Below are positions 15,604-24,519 of a DNA stretch of 36,553 bases, in pieces (the stretch's first letter is position 1; each line of letters opens with the position of its first letter). Source of the DNA: Acetofilamentum sp. (GTDB taxonomy: Bacteria > Bacteroidota > Bacteroidia > Bacteroidales > JAADGE01); contig DYOJ01000003.1 in assembly GCA_020720705.1 (NCBI GenBank), positions 1 to 36,553 on the forward strand. The letters are read 5' to 3'. The translations under genes were made by a program, and so were the position numbers. Below the pieces are notes generated by a model. It saw nothing but the letters and a program-made list of their open reading frames with translations, ran no database searches and had not been told where the DNA came from.

Positions 15604-16941
15604 TTAAACTGATACCGGAGCCGTGCCGCGTCCCTTGATTCTTCCTGTTTTCATAAGTCCATCATATCTACGCATAAGTAGATGACTTTCAATTTGTTGT
15701 AACGTATCTAATACTACTCCGACCATAATTAAAAGCGATGTGCCTCCAAAAAACATTGCGAATTGGTTGTTTACTCCGGCAATTTGTGCAAAAGAAGGTA
15801 AAATTGTTATAATAGCCAAAAAAATCGAACCGGGTAAGATAATTTTTGACATTGCTGAATCCAAAAATTCAACTGTTTTCTTTCCCGGTTTTATTCCGGG
15901 AATATACCCACCGTTCTTTTTCATTTCTTCTGCCATTTGTGTTGGATTTACCATAATTGCAGTATAAAAATACGTGAACACGATTACGAGTATTGCCAAT
16001 AACAAGTTATACCAAAAGCCTGTATAATCTGAGAATGCACGCCCTATTGAGGCAGTGGTTTCTGTATTAAAGCTGACTAAAGATGCAGGTATAAACATTA
16101 ATGCTTGTGCAAAAATAATCGGCATAACTCCGGCTGCATTCACTTTCAACGGGATATATTGTCGAACGCCTCCATATTGTTTGTTTCCAACGATTCGCTT
16201 TGCATATTGTACCGGCACTTTCCTTACAGCCTGTACCAATGCGATTGAGGCAACAAAAACCAAAAATAAAATTACAAGTTCGACAAGAAAGCTGAGAATG
16301 CCTCCGCTACCGGGACTCAGTCGGCTCACAACCTCGGCAGACAATGATGTTGGGAGCTTTGCGATAATTCCAATCATAATCAACAAGGAAATACCGTTTC
16401 CGATACCTTTGTCGGTAATTTTTTCTCCGAGCCACATCACAAACATAGTTCCGGCGACCATTATCATAACTGCCGAAAAAATGAACAATGTTTCGTTGTG
16501 AGCGACCAAAGCTCCGGGAATTTGATATTTCAAATTTGTTATGTACGCAAGCGACTGGAAAACTGTTATGATAACTGTTAAATATCTTGTCAATTGATTT
16601 ATCTTCTTTCTTCCGCTTTCACCTTCTTTTTGTAGTCGTTGAAAATACGGTACTGCCATCCCAAGCAGTTGAATAACAATGCTTGCTGAAATGTATGGCA
16701 TGATACCTAATGCAAACACAGATGCTTGACCAAAGGCACCACCGGAGAACATATTAATCAAAGCAACTATGCCGGAACTTGCCTGTTCTTGCAATGCTGT
16801 TAAACCAAGGGGGTCAACACCCGGCAATACAACATGTGCTCCTAAGCGATATATCAAAAGAAAACCGAGGGTCGCTATCAATTTTGCCCTCAGATCTTCA
16901 ATTTTGTAGATATTTTTAAGTGTTTGAATGAACTTTTTCAT
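15604..16941 (-). CDS. secY: Protein translocase subunit SecY
   Basis: SecY is the channel subunit of the SecYEG translocon in the inner membrane. The 445-residue protein has ten predicted membrane spans. The plug/TM2 region (GGAFGQASVFALGIMPYISA) and the cytoplasmic loop KEGESGRKKINQLTRY are visible, and the loop carrying TQMAEEMKKNGGYIPGIKPG fits the family. The gene lies 3 nt after rplO and co-expresses the translocon with ribosomal proteins, as in most bacteria. SecE and SecG are not in this window. Confidence 0.98.
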   Translation of the reverse strand: MKKFIQTLKNIYKIEDLRAKLIATLGFLLIYRLGAHVVLPGVDPLGLTALQEQASSGIVALINMFSGGAFGQASVFALGIMPYISASIVIQLLGMAVPYFQRLQKEGESGRKKINQLTRYLTVIITVFQSLAYITNLKYQIPGALVAHNETLFIFSAVMIMVAGTMFVMWLGEKITDKGIGNGISLLIMIGIIAKLPTSLSAEVVSRLSPGSGGILSFLVELVILFLVFVASIALVQAVRKVPVQYAKRIVGNKQYGGVRQYIPLKVNAAGVMPIIFAQALMFIPASLVSFNTETTASIGRAFSDYTGFWYNLLLAILVIVFTYFYTAIMVNPTQMAEEMKKNGGYIPGIKPGKKTVEFLDSAMSKIILPGSIFLAIITILPSFAQIAGVNNQFAMFFGGTSLLIMVGVVLDTLQQIESHLLMRRYDGLMKTGRIKGRGTAPVSV

Positions 16942-16944
16942 TGG

Positions 16945-17391
16945 TTAAATTTTTTCAACTTTACCACCGGCTTTAACTATTGCTTCTTCGGCTGTTTTTG
17001 AAAAAGCGTGTGCCTTTACAGTTAGTGCCGAAGTTATTTCCCCTTGTCCCAAAATTTTCACTTTGTCATTTTTTGAGATAATGCCGACAGTCCACAAATA
17101 ATTTGCATCTATCTCATTTATTGAATTTGCAGTCGCCAAAGTTTGAATAGTTGAGACATTTACAGCTTTGTATTCAACTCTATTTACATTGTTGAAACCA
17201 AATTTTGGTAATCGTCTGTGAATAGGCATCTGTCCACCTTCAAAGCCGACTCTTCTCGAGTAACCGGAACGAGACTTTTGTCCTTTGTGCCCTCGTGTAG
17301 ATGTTCTGCCGTGCCCTGAGCCGATACCTCGACCAATACGTTTTGTTTTTTTTACCGAGCCTTCTGCCGGTTTCAAATTCGATAACTCCAT
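16945..17391 (-). CDS. rplO: 50S ribosomal protein L15
   Basis: The 148-residue protein has the Gly/Arg-rich N-terminus that threads into 23S rRNA (RIGRGIGSGHGRTSTRGHKG), the RVGFEGGQMPIHRRLPK motif, and the C-terminal globular part ending in AIVKAGGKVEKI. Length is normal. It lies between rpmD (16 nt) and secY. Confidence 0.98.
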   Translation of the reverse strand: MELSNLKPAEGSVKKTKRIGRGIGSGHGRTSTRGHKGQKSRSGYSRRVGFEGGQMPIHRRLPKFGFNNVNRVEYKAVNVSTIQTLATANSINEIDANYLWTVGIISKNDKVKILGQGEITSALTVKAHAFSKTAEEAIVKAGGKVEKI

Positions 17392-17407
17392 GGTTGTATC
17401 TGTTAGC

Positions 17408-17590
17408 TTATTTTACGATTTCTATTTTAACGAGGTGATTGACTTTTTCAATCATACCTTTAATTTGAGGAGTATTTTCATGCTCAACTGTACGCCCCAT
17501 ACGCTTTATTCCCAAAGCAGCCATGGTTAATTTTTGCCTTTTTGATGCTCCAATGATACTTTTGGTTTGCGTAATTTTAACTTTTTCCAT
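17408..17590 (-). CDS. rpmD: 50S ribosomal protein L30
   Basis: The ATG at 17590 gives the standard 60-residue L30 (MEKVKITQTKSIIGASKRQK ...), which sits on the 23S rRNA surface. Upstream in-frame codons to 17620 overlap rpsE and are not part of the conserved protein. The MGRTVEHENTPQIKGMI segment is typical. Confidence 0.97.
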   Translation of the reverse strand: MEKVKITQTKSIIGASKRQKLTMAALGIKRMGRTVEHENTPQIKGMIEKVNHLVKIEIVK

Positions 17591-17603
17591 GCTGGTGTTT
17601 ATT

Positions 17604-18122
17604 CTATCCGTTAAATACATTCATTATTGAAACGCCTCGGTGATCGGCAACAGTTGCGGCATCCCGTAATTCAGTCAATGCGACAAAAGTTGCTTTTACC
17701 AAATTATGAGGATTGGAAGACCCTTTAGACTTTGCTAACACATCCTTTATCCCTACACTTTCTAATACCGCTCGCATAGCACCTCCGGCTTTAACGCCTG
17801 TTCCGTGTGAGGCAGGAATCATAAGAACTCGTGCTCCTCCGAATTTTGAAGATTGCTCGTGTGGTATTGTTCCGTTCTTGATAGGAACTTTAATGAGATT
17901 CTTCTTCGCATCTTCAATACCTTTTTGGATTGCTGTTGTTACTTCTCCCGCTTTTCCGAGACCATAGCCAACTACACCGTTTTCATCACCGACTACTACT
18001 ATAGCCGCAAATGTAAATGTGCGCCCTCCTTTCGTTACTTTGGTAACTCTGTTTATTGCAACAAGCCTGTCTTTTAATTCGACTTCTGTTACTCTGACTT
18101 TTTTTTGGTTTTTATCTGACAT
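17604..18122 (-). CDS. rpsE: 30S ribosomal protein S5
   Basis: S5 contributes to decoding fidelity and mRNA helicase activity at the entry channel. The 172 residues contain the double-stranded RNA-binding N-domain (LKDRLVAINRVTKVTKGGR) and the C-domain (GGAMRAVLESVGIKDVLAKS). The loop region, VVVGDENGVVGYGLGKAGEV, is intact. It is 13 nt from both neighbours. Confidence 0.98.
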   Translation of the reverse strand: MSDKNQKKVRVTEVELKDRLVAINRVTKVTKGGRTFTFAAIVVVGDENGVVGYGLGKAGEVTTAIQKGIEDAKKNLIKVPIKNGTIPHEQSSKFGGARVLMIPASHGTGVKAGGAMRAVLESVGIKDVLAKSKGSSNPHNLVKATFVALTELRDAATVADHRGVSIMNVFNG

Positions 18123-18135
18123 AATTATTCTTACC

Positions 18136-18495
18136 TTAGAAATTTAATCCACCTTTACGAGCTGAATCAGCCAAAGCCTTTATTCTTCCGTGATAATTGA
18201 ATCCTCCTCTGTCGAAAGCTACCGCATTAATTCCTGCTGACACAGCTTTTTTTGCAACTAAAGAGCCTACTAACTCTGCAACAACTATTTTTCCTTTTGT
18301 TTCGGCTGTTACAATTTCTTTTTCACGTGAAGAAGCTGAAACTAATGTTTTGCCCTCGGTATCATCAATAAGTTGAACATATATGTGCTTACTACTTCTG
18401 AATACCGTAAATCTTGGTTTACTTGCGGTACCGCTAAGATTTTTGCGTATTTTTGCTTTTACCCTTCGTCTTCTTTGGAATTTTGATAATGACAT
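18136..18495 (-). CDS. rplR: 50S ribosomal protein L18
   Basis: L18 links 5S rRNA to the large subunit. The 119-residue product has the basic N-terminus (RRRRVKAKIRKNLSGTASKP), RFTVFRSSKHIYVQLIDD and the end FDRGGFNYHGRIKALADSAR. Standard length and position between rplF and rpsE. Confidence 0.98.
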   Translation of the reverse strand: MSLSKFQRRRRVKAKIRKNLSGTASKPRFTVFRSSKHIYVQLIDDTEGKTLVSASSREKEIVTAETKGKIVVAELVGSLVAKKAVSAGINAVAFDRGGFNYHGRIKALADSARKGGLNF

Positions 18496-18513
18496 GGCTC
18501 TTATCTTTTAAAA

Positions 18514-19071
18514 TTATTTATCGCCTGATTTCTTTCCTTCTTTTATTCTGACCACTTCATCAACGAAGCGAATCCCTTTTCCTTTGTACGGTTCAGGACG
18601 TCTGAATGACCGTATTTTTGCTGCAACGTGTCCAAGTAATTGAAAATCATGGCTTTGTAAAGTGATAAAGGCATTTGTTCTTTTCTCCTGCTCAACACTC
18701 ATTTTAACTTCCGGAGGCATCTGCATTAATATTGGATGCGAATATCCGAGTGCCAATTCCAAAATCTGTCCGTTTGCTGTTGCTCTATAGCCAACACCTA
18801 TCACTTCCATTTTTTTTGAGAACATTTCAGACACTCCGATAATCATGTTGTTTATAAGAGAACGATACAAACCATGGGCAGCTCGCTGATTTGGAGCATC
18901 TCCCGGTCGTGTAACAACTACATTACTGCCTTCTATTTCGACTTTGATACCTTCTGTTATCCTTTGGGTTAATTGTCCATGTTTTCCATTAACAGTTACA
19001 ATATTATCATCTGATATTGCAATTGTTACACCCTTTGGTATTGCTATTGGTAGTTTACCTATTCTTGACAT
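18514..19071 (-). CDS. rplF: 50S ribosomal protein L6
   Basis: L6 has two similar alpha/beta domains and lies near the sarcin-ricin loop, the factor-binding site. The 185 residues start MSRIGKLPIAIPKGVT and include GVGYRATANG and the end PEPYKGKGIRFVDEVVRIKE, both highly conserved. It lies 11 nt after rpsH. Confidence 0.98.
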   Translation of the reverse strand: MSRIGKLPIAIPKGVTIAISDDNIVTVNGKHGQLTQRITEGIKVEIEGSNVVVTRPGDAPNQRAAHGLYRSLINNMIIGVSEMFSKKMEVIGVGYRATANGQILELALGYSHPILMQMPPEVKMSVEQEKRTNAFITLQSHDFQLLGHVAAKIRSFRRPEPYKGKGIRFVDEVVRIKEGKKSGDK

Positions 19072-19082
19072 TTTTCTTTATT

Positions 19083-19481
19083 TTAATAAACGTAGCACAA
19101 TACTTCACCTCCGACATTTAAACCTTTTGCTTCTTTTTCTGTCATTACACCTCTTGATGTTGAAAGAATAGAAATTCCCAAACCGTTCAATACACGTGGT
19201 AGCTCTTCAGCTCCGACATACTTTCGCAATCCCGGAGTACTAATACGCTCGAGGTGTTTAATTGCTGAGACTTTTGTTCTCGGATGGTATTTCAAAGCAA
19301 TTTTTATGATTCCTTGCTTATCATCATCTTCGAATTTGTAGCTCAAAATATATCCTTTTTCGAACAATATTTTCGTCATCTCTTTTTTTAGTCCGGATGC
19401 CGGTATTTCGACAATCCGATGTTTTGCCATTACGGCATTTCTTATTCTGGTCAGGTAATCTGCAACAGGATCTGTAAACAT
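19083..19481 (-). CDS. rpsH: 30S ribosomal protein S8
   Basis: S8 binds the central domain of 16S rRNA early in assembly. The 132-residue sequence shows DPVADYLTRIRNAVMAKH near the start and the conserved ISILSTSRGVMTEKEAKG near the end, before the final GGEVLCYVY. In E. coli S8 is the translational repressor of the spc operon; no binding site was identified here. Confidence 0.98.
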   Translation of the reverse strand: MFTDPVADYLTRIRNAVMAKHRIVEIPASGLKKEMTKILFEKGYILSYKFEDDDKQGIIKIALKYHPRTKVSAIKHLERISTPGLRKYVGAEELPRVLNGLGISILSTSRGVMTEKEAKGLNVGGEVLCYVY

Positions 19482-19499
19482 CTTCTTAAATTTATTATA

Positions 19500-19769
19500 T
19501 TACCAACTTGCTTTCTTGATACCGGGAATTAAGCCGTTCGAGGCCATTTCCCTAAATGTGATTCGGCTTAAACCAAACTGTCTCATATATCCTCTCGGAC
19601 GCCCTGTAACGTTGCATCTGTTTCTCTGTCTGATTGGATTTGAGTTTCTCGGGAGTTTTTGTAACGCCTGAAAGTCCCCTTCAGCTTTTAATTTTTTCCT
19701 TTTTTCCGCGAATTTGTCAGCCATTTTTTGTCGCTTTACTTCGCGTGCTTTCATTGATTCTTTTGCCAT
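19500..19769 (-). CDS. rpsN: 30S ribosomal protein S14 (long, zinc-free form)
   Basis: The 89-residue form belongs to the long class without the CxxC zinc motifs; only one cysteine (RNRCNVTGRPRGYMRQFGLS) is present. It ends with the normal GLIPGIKKASW. S14 joins the 30S head late in assembly. It lies 8 nt after rplE and 18 nt before rpsH. Confidence 0.98.
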   Translation of the reverse strand: MAKESMKAREVKRQKMADKFAEKRKKLKAEGDFQALQKLPRNSNPIRQRNRCNVTGRPRGYMRQFGLSRITFREMASNGLIPGIKKASW

Positions 19770-19777
19770 AGTCTATC

Positions 19778-20326
19778 TTATTTTTTAAAGGGGAATCCAA
19801 ATTTTTTCAATAAAGCAAAACCTTCTTCATCAGTCCTTGCTGTTGTAACAAACGTGATATTCATACCAAGCAGTCTGTCTATTTTGTCTAAATCAATCTC
19901 AGGAAAAATAATTTGTTCTTCAATTCCGAGAGTATAATTTCCGCTACCGTCAAATTTGGCACTAATACCGTTGAAATCTTTTATACGAGGTATAGAAACA
20001 ACTAAAAGTCTTTCCATAAATTCGTACATTTTGTCTCTCCTCAAAGTTACACGCACCCCGATTGGTGTTTTTTCTCTCAATTTAAAATTTGATATATTCG
20101 TCTTCGAGATGGTTTGTACGGCTTTTTGTCCGGTTATCAAAGTCATCTCATCTTGAGCTGTTTTGATAATTTTCTTGTCTGACGTAGCTATCCCAAGTCC
20201 TTGATTGAGAACGATTTTTGTCAATTTTGGTACTTGCATCACGGACTTAAATCCGAATTCTTCACGGAGTGCCGGAACTATTTCTTCAGTGTATTTCGTC
20301 AATAAGGACGTTTTTCTCTGTTTCAT
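19778..20326 (-). CDS. rplE: 50S ribosomal protein L5
   Basis: L5 binds 5S rRNA and contacts the P-site tRNA. The 182-residue protein has LTKIVLNQGLGIA, TGQKAVQTISKTNISNFKLR and the C-terminal TTARTDEEGFALLKKFGFPF. The ATG directly follows the rplX stop with no spacer. Confidence 0.98.
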   Translation of the reverse strand: MKQRKTSLLTKYTEEIVPALREEFGFKSVMQVPKLTKIVLNQGLGIATSDKKIIKTAQDEMTLITGQKAVQTISKTNISNFKLREKTPIGVRVTLRRDKMYEFMERLLVVSIPRIKDFNGISAKFDGSGNYTLGIEEQIIFPEIDLDKIDRLLGMNITFVTTARTDEEGFALLKKFGFPFKK

Positions 20327-20656
20327 CTATTTGAGCTCTTGTTGGTTTGATGACTTTTTTGAATATCTTACCGATTTTCCTTTTTCATTATCTTTTCGTC
20401 CGATTCTTGTCGGTTTGCCTGTTTCCGGACAAACCACCATAAGATTCGAGATATGTATAGCTGCCTCTTTTTTTACGATTCCGCCTTGTGGGTTTTCAGC
20501 ATTTGGTTTTGTGTGTTTGGATATCATATTGACCCCTTCGACCACTGCCTTCATTTTTTCAGAAGATACTGTTCTAACTTCTCCCTTTTTTCCTTTATCA
20601 TCTCCGGTGATCACTATGACAGTGTCTCCTTTTTTAATATTTAACTTTTTAGCCAT
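20327..20656 (-). CDS. rplX: 50S ribosomal protein L24
   Basis: L24 starts 50S assembly and lies at the tunnel exit. The KOW motif is at the N-terminus (IKKGDTVIVITGDDKGKKGE), followed by VEGVNMISKHTKPNAENPQG. The length of 109 residues is normal. It sits 18 nt after rplN. Confidence 0.98.
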   Translation of the reverse strand: MAKKLNIKKGDTVIVITGDDKGKKGEVRTVSSEKMKAVVEGVNMISKHTKPNAENPQGGIVKKEAAIHISNLMVVCPETGKPTRIGRKDNEKGKSVRYSKKSSNQQELK

Positions 20657-20674
20657 GATACTTCTTTTTGTAGA

Positions 20675-21040
20675 TTATAATACTTCCGGAGCCAAAGATA
20701 CAATTTTCATATTAGAACGGCGTAACTCTCTTGCGATAGGTCCGAATACTCGAGTTCCTCGCATCTCTCCCGCATTGTTCAACAACACACACGCATTATC
20801 TTCAAATCGGATGTAAGAACCGTCTTCTCTTCGAACTTCTTTTTTAGTTCTAACTACAACAGCTTTACTAACAGATCCTTTTTTTACTTCTCCTGATGGT
20901 ATTGCACTCTTGATACTCACAACAACTGTGTCTCCGACAGTTGCATAACGTTTTCCTGTACCTCCGAGTACGCGTATAACGAGAACTTCTTTTGCGCCGC
21001 TGTTATCAGCGACTAACATTCTTGATTCTTGCTGTATCAT
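20675..21040 (-). CDS. rplN: 50S ribosomal protein L14
   Basis: L14 is at the subunit interface and contacts 16S rRNA helix 14. The 121-residue beta-barrel protein begins MIQQESRMLVADNSGAKEV and contains GTRVFGPIARELR near the end. The ATG is 2 nt after the rpsQ stop. Confidence 0.98.
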   Translation of the reverse strand: MIQQESRMLVADNSGAKEVLVIRVLGGTGKRYATVGDTVVVSIKSAIPSGEVKKGSVSKAVVVRTKKEVRREDGSYIRFEDNACVLLNNAGEMRGTRVFGPIARELRRSNMKIVSLAPEVL

Positions 21041-21042
21041 AA

Positions 21043-21303
21043 CTATTTAGCTCTTTCAATAATTTCAACTAATCGCCAATTTTTTGTCTTACTCAATGGT
21101 CGGGTTTCCATGATTTTAACAAGGTCTCCTACATTGCAAGTATTTTCTTCATCATGCGCGATGTATTTCTTTGTTTTAAATACGAATTTTCCGTATTTAG
21201 GGTGTTTAAATCTTCGAGTAACTGAAACAGCAATTGATTTATCCATTTTATCACTCACGACTACACCTGTACGCTCTTTACGCAAATTTCTATTAAGTTC
21301 CAT
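21043..21303 (-). CDS. rpsQ: 30S ribosomal protein S17
   Basis: ATG at 21303 gives 86 residues (MELNRNLRKERTGVVVSDKM ...). The in-frame TTG just upstream, next to the rpmC stop, is not needed. KRFKHPKYGK-type OB-fold residues (RRFKHPKYGKFV) and VGDLVKIMETRPLSKTKNWR identify S17, a 5'-domain binder of 16S rRNA. Confidence 0.97.
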   Translation of the reverse strand: MELNRNLRKERTGVVVSDKMDKSIAVSVTRRFKHPKYGKFVFKTKKYIAHDEENTCNVGDLVKIMETRPLSKTKNWRLVEIIERAK

Positions 21304-21309
21304 AAACAA

Positions 21310-21513
21310 TTACATATTTTTTTGTTGGATTTCACGTGCACGTATCTCGGTCAAAAATCGCGCAATATTACGTTTCGTTTTTGTGATGAGCTTCGGGTTT
21401 TCGATATCCGAAACTTTGTGATTGATTTTTAACTTAACCAAATTCATTTGTTCATCACTGACCATTTGCACCAACTCATTTGTGGACAAATCTTTTATTT
21501 CTAACTTCTTCAT
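21310..21513 (-). CDS. rpmC: 50S ribosomal protein L29
   Basis: The protein is a 67-residue helical hairpin at the tunnel exit, near the docking site of trigger factor and SRP. The motif ENPKLITKTKRNIARFLTEI is typical. Its ATG overlaps the rplP stop by one base (TAATG), which suggests translational coupling. Confidence 0.97.
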   Translation of the reverse strand: MKKLEIKDLSTNELVQMVSDEQMNLVKLKINHKVSDIENPKLITKTKRNIARFLTEIRAREIQQKNM

Positions 21514-21950
21514 TACTCTGTTGTATTTGACGTTTCGATATAATCATGACGGACAACGAACTTGGTTTTTACCGGCAATTTTTGGGCAGCTAATCGAAGT
21601 GCCTCTTTTGCAATCTCCAAAGGTACACCGTCAGCCTCAAATATGATTCTTCCGGGCGTAACTCGAGCAACAAACATCTCCGGTTCTCCTTTACCTTTAC
21701 CCATACGAACCTCTGCCGGCTTTTTGGTAATCGGCTTATCGGGAAACACTCGTATCCAAATTCTCCCTTCACGTTTCATATATCTTGTTACAGCTTGACG
21801 AGCAGCTTCTAATTGTCGTCCGTTTAACCAAGCTGATTCCATGGTCTTTATTGCAAATGAACCAAAATCAATTGTAGCACCACGTTGAGCGTTTCCTTTC
21901 ATACGCCCTTTTTGCATTTTACGAAATTTCGTTCTTTTCGGTTGTAACAT
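21513..21950 (-). CDS. rplP: 50S ribosomal protein L16
   Basis: L16 helps position A-site tRNA and finishes 50S maturation. The 145 residues start MLQPKRTKFRKMQKGRMKG, with the RIWIRVFPDKPITKKPAEVR and MGKGKGEPE motifs near residues 65-90. The conserved arginine of the RVFPDKP segment, hydroxylated by YcfD in E. coli, is present, but modification here is unknown. Confidence 0.98.
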   Translation of the reverse strand: MLQPKRTKFRKMQKGRMKGNAQRGATIDFGSFAIKTMESAWLNGRQLEAARQAVTRYMKREGRIWIRVFPDKPITKKPAEVRMGKGKGEPEMFVARVTPGRIIFEADGVPLEIAKEALRLAAQKLPVKTKFVVRHDYIETSNTTE

Positions 21951-21961
21951 CGCTCAAATCT

Positions 21962-22693
21962 TTATTTATTTCGTTTTTTTGAAAAATTACCGCCCGGCTT
22001 ACGTTGCGGACCATTATTATTGCTTGTTAAAGCTTTCTTTTTGCTATATGCCGGACTTAAATCTTGTTTGCCGAATTTTTCGCCCCTGCAAATCCAAACT
22101 TTTATCCCTAATAGACCTACTTTTGTAAGTGCAGCAGCTCTATGATAATCAATATCGGCACGCAAGGTATGAAGTGGAGTTCGTCCTTCCTTGAACATTT
22201 CACGACGTGCCATTTCGGCTCCGTTTAATCGTCCGGAAATCATTACTTTAATTCCCTCAGCTCCCGCTCTCATAGCGGCAGTGATTCCGCCTCTGATAGC
22301 TCGTCTGTATGCAATATTACCCTCTAACTGTTTTGCGATGCTTTCAGCTACGATTACGGCGTCGAGGTCAGGTTTTTTTATTTCAAATATATTTATTTGT
22401 ACATCTTTGCCTGTAATCTTTTTTATCTCCTCACGCAAACTATCAACTTCATGCCCACCTTTCCCAATAATTGTTCCGGGTTTAGCTGTCGTTATGGTTA
22501 CAGTAATCAATTTTAGAGTTCTTTCGATAATTACTCTTGATACACCTGCCGACTGATGTCTTGCACTCAAGTATTTTCGAATTTTATTATCCTCATCAAT
22601 TTTATCTGCATATTTTCTTCCGCCAAACCAGTTGCTATCCCAGCCACGTACTATTCCAAGCCGATTTGAAATCGGGTTTGTCTTTTGTCCCAT
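21962..22693 (-). CDS. rpsC: 30S ribosomal protein S3
   Basis: S3 lies at the mRNA entry and with S4 and S5 forms the helicase centre. The KH domain shows GTIIGKGGHEVDSLREEI near residues 77-94, and the C-domain shows GLLGIKVWICRGEKFGKQDL. The 243-residue length includes a short basic tail, KPGGNFSKKRNK. It lies 3 nt after rplV. Confidence 0.98.
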   Translation of the reverse strand: MGQKTNPISNRLGIVRGWDSNWFGGRKYADKIDEDNKIRKYLSARHQSAGVSRVIIERTLKLITVTITTAKPGTIIGKGGHEVDSLREEIKKITGKDVQINIFEIKKPDLDAVIVAESIAKQLEGNIAYRRAIRGGITAAMRAGAEGIKVMISGRLNGAEMARREMFKEGRTPLHTLRADIDYHRAAALTKVGLLGIKVWICRGEKFGKQDLSPAYSKKKALTSNNNGPQRKPGGNFSKKRNK

Positions 22694-22696
22694 AAT

Positions 22697-23104
22697 CTAA
22701 CTTTCTTGAGTTTCTTTTTTATCAATGAATAATGTAACGTGATTTGAACGCTTTCTGATTCTGTGTGCTCTGCCTTGAGGCGCCGGCTGGAATCGTTTTA
22801 ACATCCTTGCAGAATCTACAAAAACTTTTGAAACATATAAAGTTGAGTCCTTTGCTTGCTCTCCGTTATTTTTCGACTCGTAATTTGCAATTGCTGATTT
22901 CAACAACTTTTCCATAGGTTCCGATGCAATTTTGTCACTGAATTTCAGTACATTTAAAGCATAAAAAACCTCTTTGCCGCGAATCATATCAGCAACCAAC
23001 CTCATTTTGCGTGGTGAAGTAGGATAGTTATTTAAGGAAGCGAAGTATTCATTCTTTCGCATTTCCTTACGTTTATCTGCTTGTATTTTTTTTCGTGCTC
23101 CCAT
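22697..23104 (-). CDS. rplV: 50S ribosomal protein L22
   Basis: L22 lines the exit tunnel with its beta-hairpin. The 135-residue form has a basic N-terminal extension (MGARKKIQADKRKEMRKNEY) before the conserved SPRKMRLVADMIRG segment, and ends with QPAPQGRAHRIRKRSNHVTL. Such extensions are common in the phylum. No hairpin insertion or deletion linked to macrolide resistance is obvious. Confidence 0.98.
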   Translation of the reverse strand: MGARKKIQADKRKEMRKNEYFASLNNYPTSPRKMRLVADMIRGKEVFYALNVLKFSDKIASEPMEKLLKSAIANYESKNNGEQAKDSTLYVSKVFVDSARMLKRFQPAPQGRAHRIRKRSNHVTLFIDKKETQES

Positions 23105-23106
23105 GA

Positions 23107-23367
23107 TTACTTTTTCTTTTTGTGTCCTCTATATGTTCGTGTCGGAGCAAATTCTCCCAACCTGTGCCCTACCATGTTTTCTGTAACATAAACAGGAATA
23201 AATCTATTTCCGTTATGCACCGCCAACGTCAATCCTACAAAGTCAGGTGATATCATAGAATTTCTTGCCCACGTTTTAATAACTGTCTTTTTTTGTTTAT
23301 CCATTGCAAGAACCTTTCGTTCGAGCTTAAAATTAATAAACGGACCTTTTTTCAGCGACCTGCTCAT
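23107..23367 (-). CDS. rpsS: 30S ribosomal protein S19
   Basis: The ATG at 23367 gives the standard 86 residues (MSRSLKKGPFINFKLERKVL ...). An in-frame TTG six bases upstream, right after the rplB stop, is not supported. KTWARNSMISPDFVGLT and the ending GEFAPTRTYRGHKKKK are typical. S19 is in the 30S head, next to S13. Confidence 0.98.
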   Translation of the reverse strand: MSRSLKKGPFINFKLERKVLAMDKQKKTVIKTWARNSMISPDFVGLTLAVHNGNRFIPVYVTENMVGHRLGEFAPTRTYRGHKKKK

Positions 23368-23373
23368 ATTCAA

Positions 23374-24210
23374 TTATTTTTTACGTTTTTTTGATTTACG
23401 ACGTTCTACGATGTTGTTGTCAGATGCTTTCTTTCCACGAGTTTTGAATCCTTTGGAGAGCAACCCTTTTCTTGAGCGGGGATGTCCGCCGCTTGCTCTG
23501 CCTTCTCCTCCTCCCATTGGGTGGTCTACAGGATTCATCGCAACACCTCTCACCCTTGGTCTTCTGCCAAGCCATCTGCTTCTTCCTGCTTTACCTGAAC
23601 GTTCAAGTGCATGGTCAGAGTTTGATGCAGTTCCTACGGTAGCCTTGCATGTTATCAATATCTTTCGAATTTCACCGGAAGGCATTTTTACGATAGCATA
23701 CCGACCTTCGCGTGATACCAACTGTCCATAAGCACCTGCGCTTCTGGCTATTGAACCACCCTGTCCGGGATTTAGTTCTATATTATGAACAACTGTTCCT
23801 AACGGTATATCTTTTAAAAAGAGGGTATTTCCGATTTCCGGTGCAGTATTTTCGCCTGACAACAGCGTTTGTCCGACAGCTAATCCGTTTGGAGCAATTA
23901 TATACCGTTTTTCGCCATCGGCATAGAAAAGCAAAGCAATTCGTGCCGAACGATTTGGGTCATATTCTATTGTTTTTACGACTGCAGGTATTCCGTCTTT
24001 ATCTCGTTTAAAATCAATAAGACGATAATTTTGCTTATGTCCGCCGCCGGTATATCGCATGGTCATGCGACCTTGATTATTTCTGCCACCCGATCTTGAT
24101 GCACCGACCAAGAGACTTTTCTCCGGCTTGCCTGATGTAATATCATCAAACGTTCCGGCGACTTTACGTCTTTGTCCGGGTGTTGTTGGTTTTATTTTTT
24201 TTACTCCCAT
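23374..24210 (-). CDS. rplB: 50S ribosomal protein L2
   Basis: L2 supports the peptidyl-transferase centre and subunit joining. The 278 residues contain the N-terminal RNA-binding part (VGASRSGGRNNQGRMTMRY) and the signature GVAMNPVDHPMGGGEGRASG, whose His is the residue tied to peptidyl transfer in classic studies. It has a Lys/Arg-rich tail. It lies 12 nt after rplW. Confidence 0.98.
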   Translation of the reverse strand: MGVKKIKPTTPGQRRKVAGTFDDITSGKPEKSLLVGASRSGGRNNQGRMTMRYTGGGHKQNYRLIDFKRDKDGIPAVVKTIEYDPNRSARIALLFYADGEKRYIIAPNGLAVGQTLLSGENTAPEIGNTLFLKDIPLGTVVHNIELNPGQGGSIARSAGAYGQLVSREGRYAIVKMPSGEIRKILITCKATVGTASNSDHALERSGKAGRSRWLGRRPRVRGVAMNPVDHPMGGGEGRASGGHPRSRKGLLSKGFKTRGKKASDNNIVERRKSKKRKK

Positions 24211-24222
24211 CTCAATATCTGC

Positions 24223-24516
24223 TTATATGTTGCTGTAAAAATCAATAGTATCTCCTTTTGCAAGTGTTACAATAGCTTTCTTGAAGGAGTTTGTTCGTCC
24301 GGTAATTACACCGGCTTTCGTGTATCTGCTTTTTTGCTTTCCGTCGTACCGCATCGTATTAACTGAAGTAACAGTTACATTATACATTATCTCAACAGCT
24401 TTTGCTATTTGTATTTTATTTGCATTTTTACTCACTTTAAAGGCAAAGCGATTAAGGGTTTCTCCTTGCTTTGTCATCTTTTCAGTGATTATTGGTGTTT
24501 GTATTACCTGTACCAT
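24223..24516 (-). CDS. rplW: 50S ribosomal protein L23
   Basis: L23 at the tunnel exit is the main docking site for trigger factor and SRP. The 97 residues include IQTPIITEKMTKQGE-like start residues and VEIMYNVTVTSVNTMRYDGK. It lies 3 nt after rplD. Confidence 0.97.
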   Translation of the reverse strand: MVQVIQTPIITEKMTKQGETLNRFAFKVSKNANKIQIAKAVEIMYNVTVTSVNTMRYDGKQKSRYTKAGVITGRTNSFKKAIVTLAKGDTIDFYSNI

Positions 24517-24519
24517 AAC

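Noticed and set aside
20205..20816. 203-residue open frame on the plus strand opposite rplE, rplX and rplN
   Set aside because: It spans three real genes on the other strand; the composition is that of a reverse complement, with no domain.
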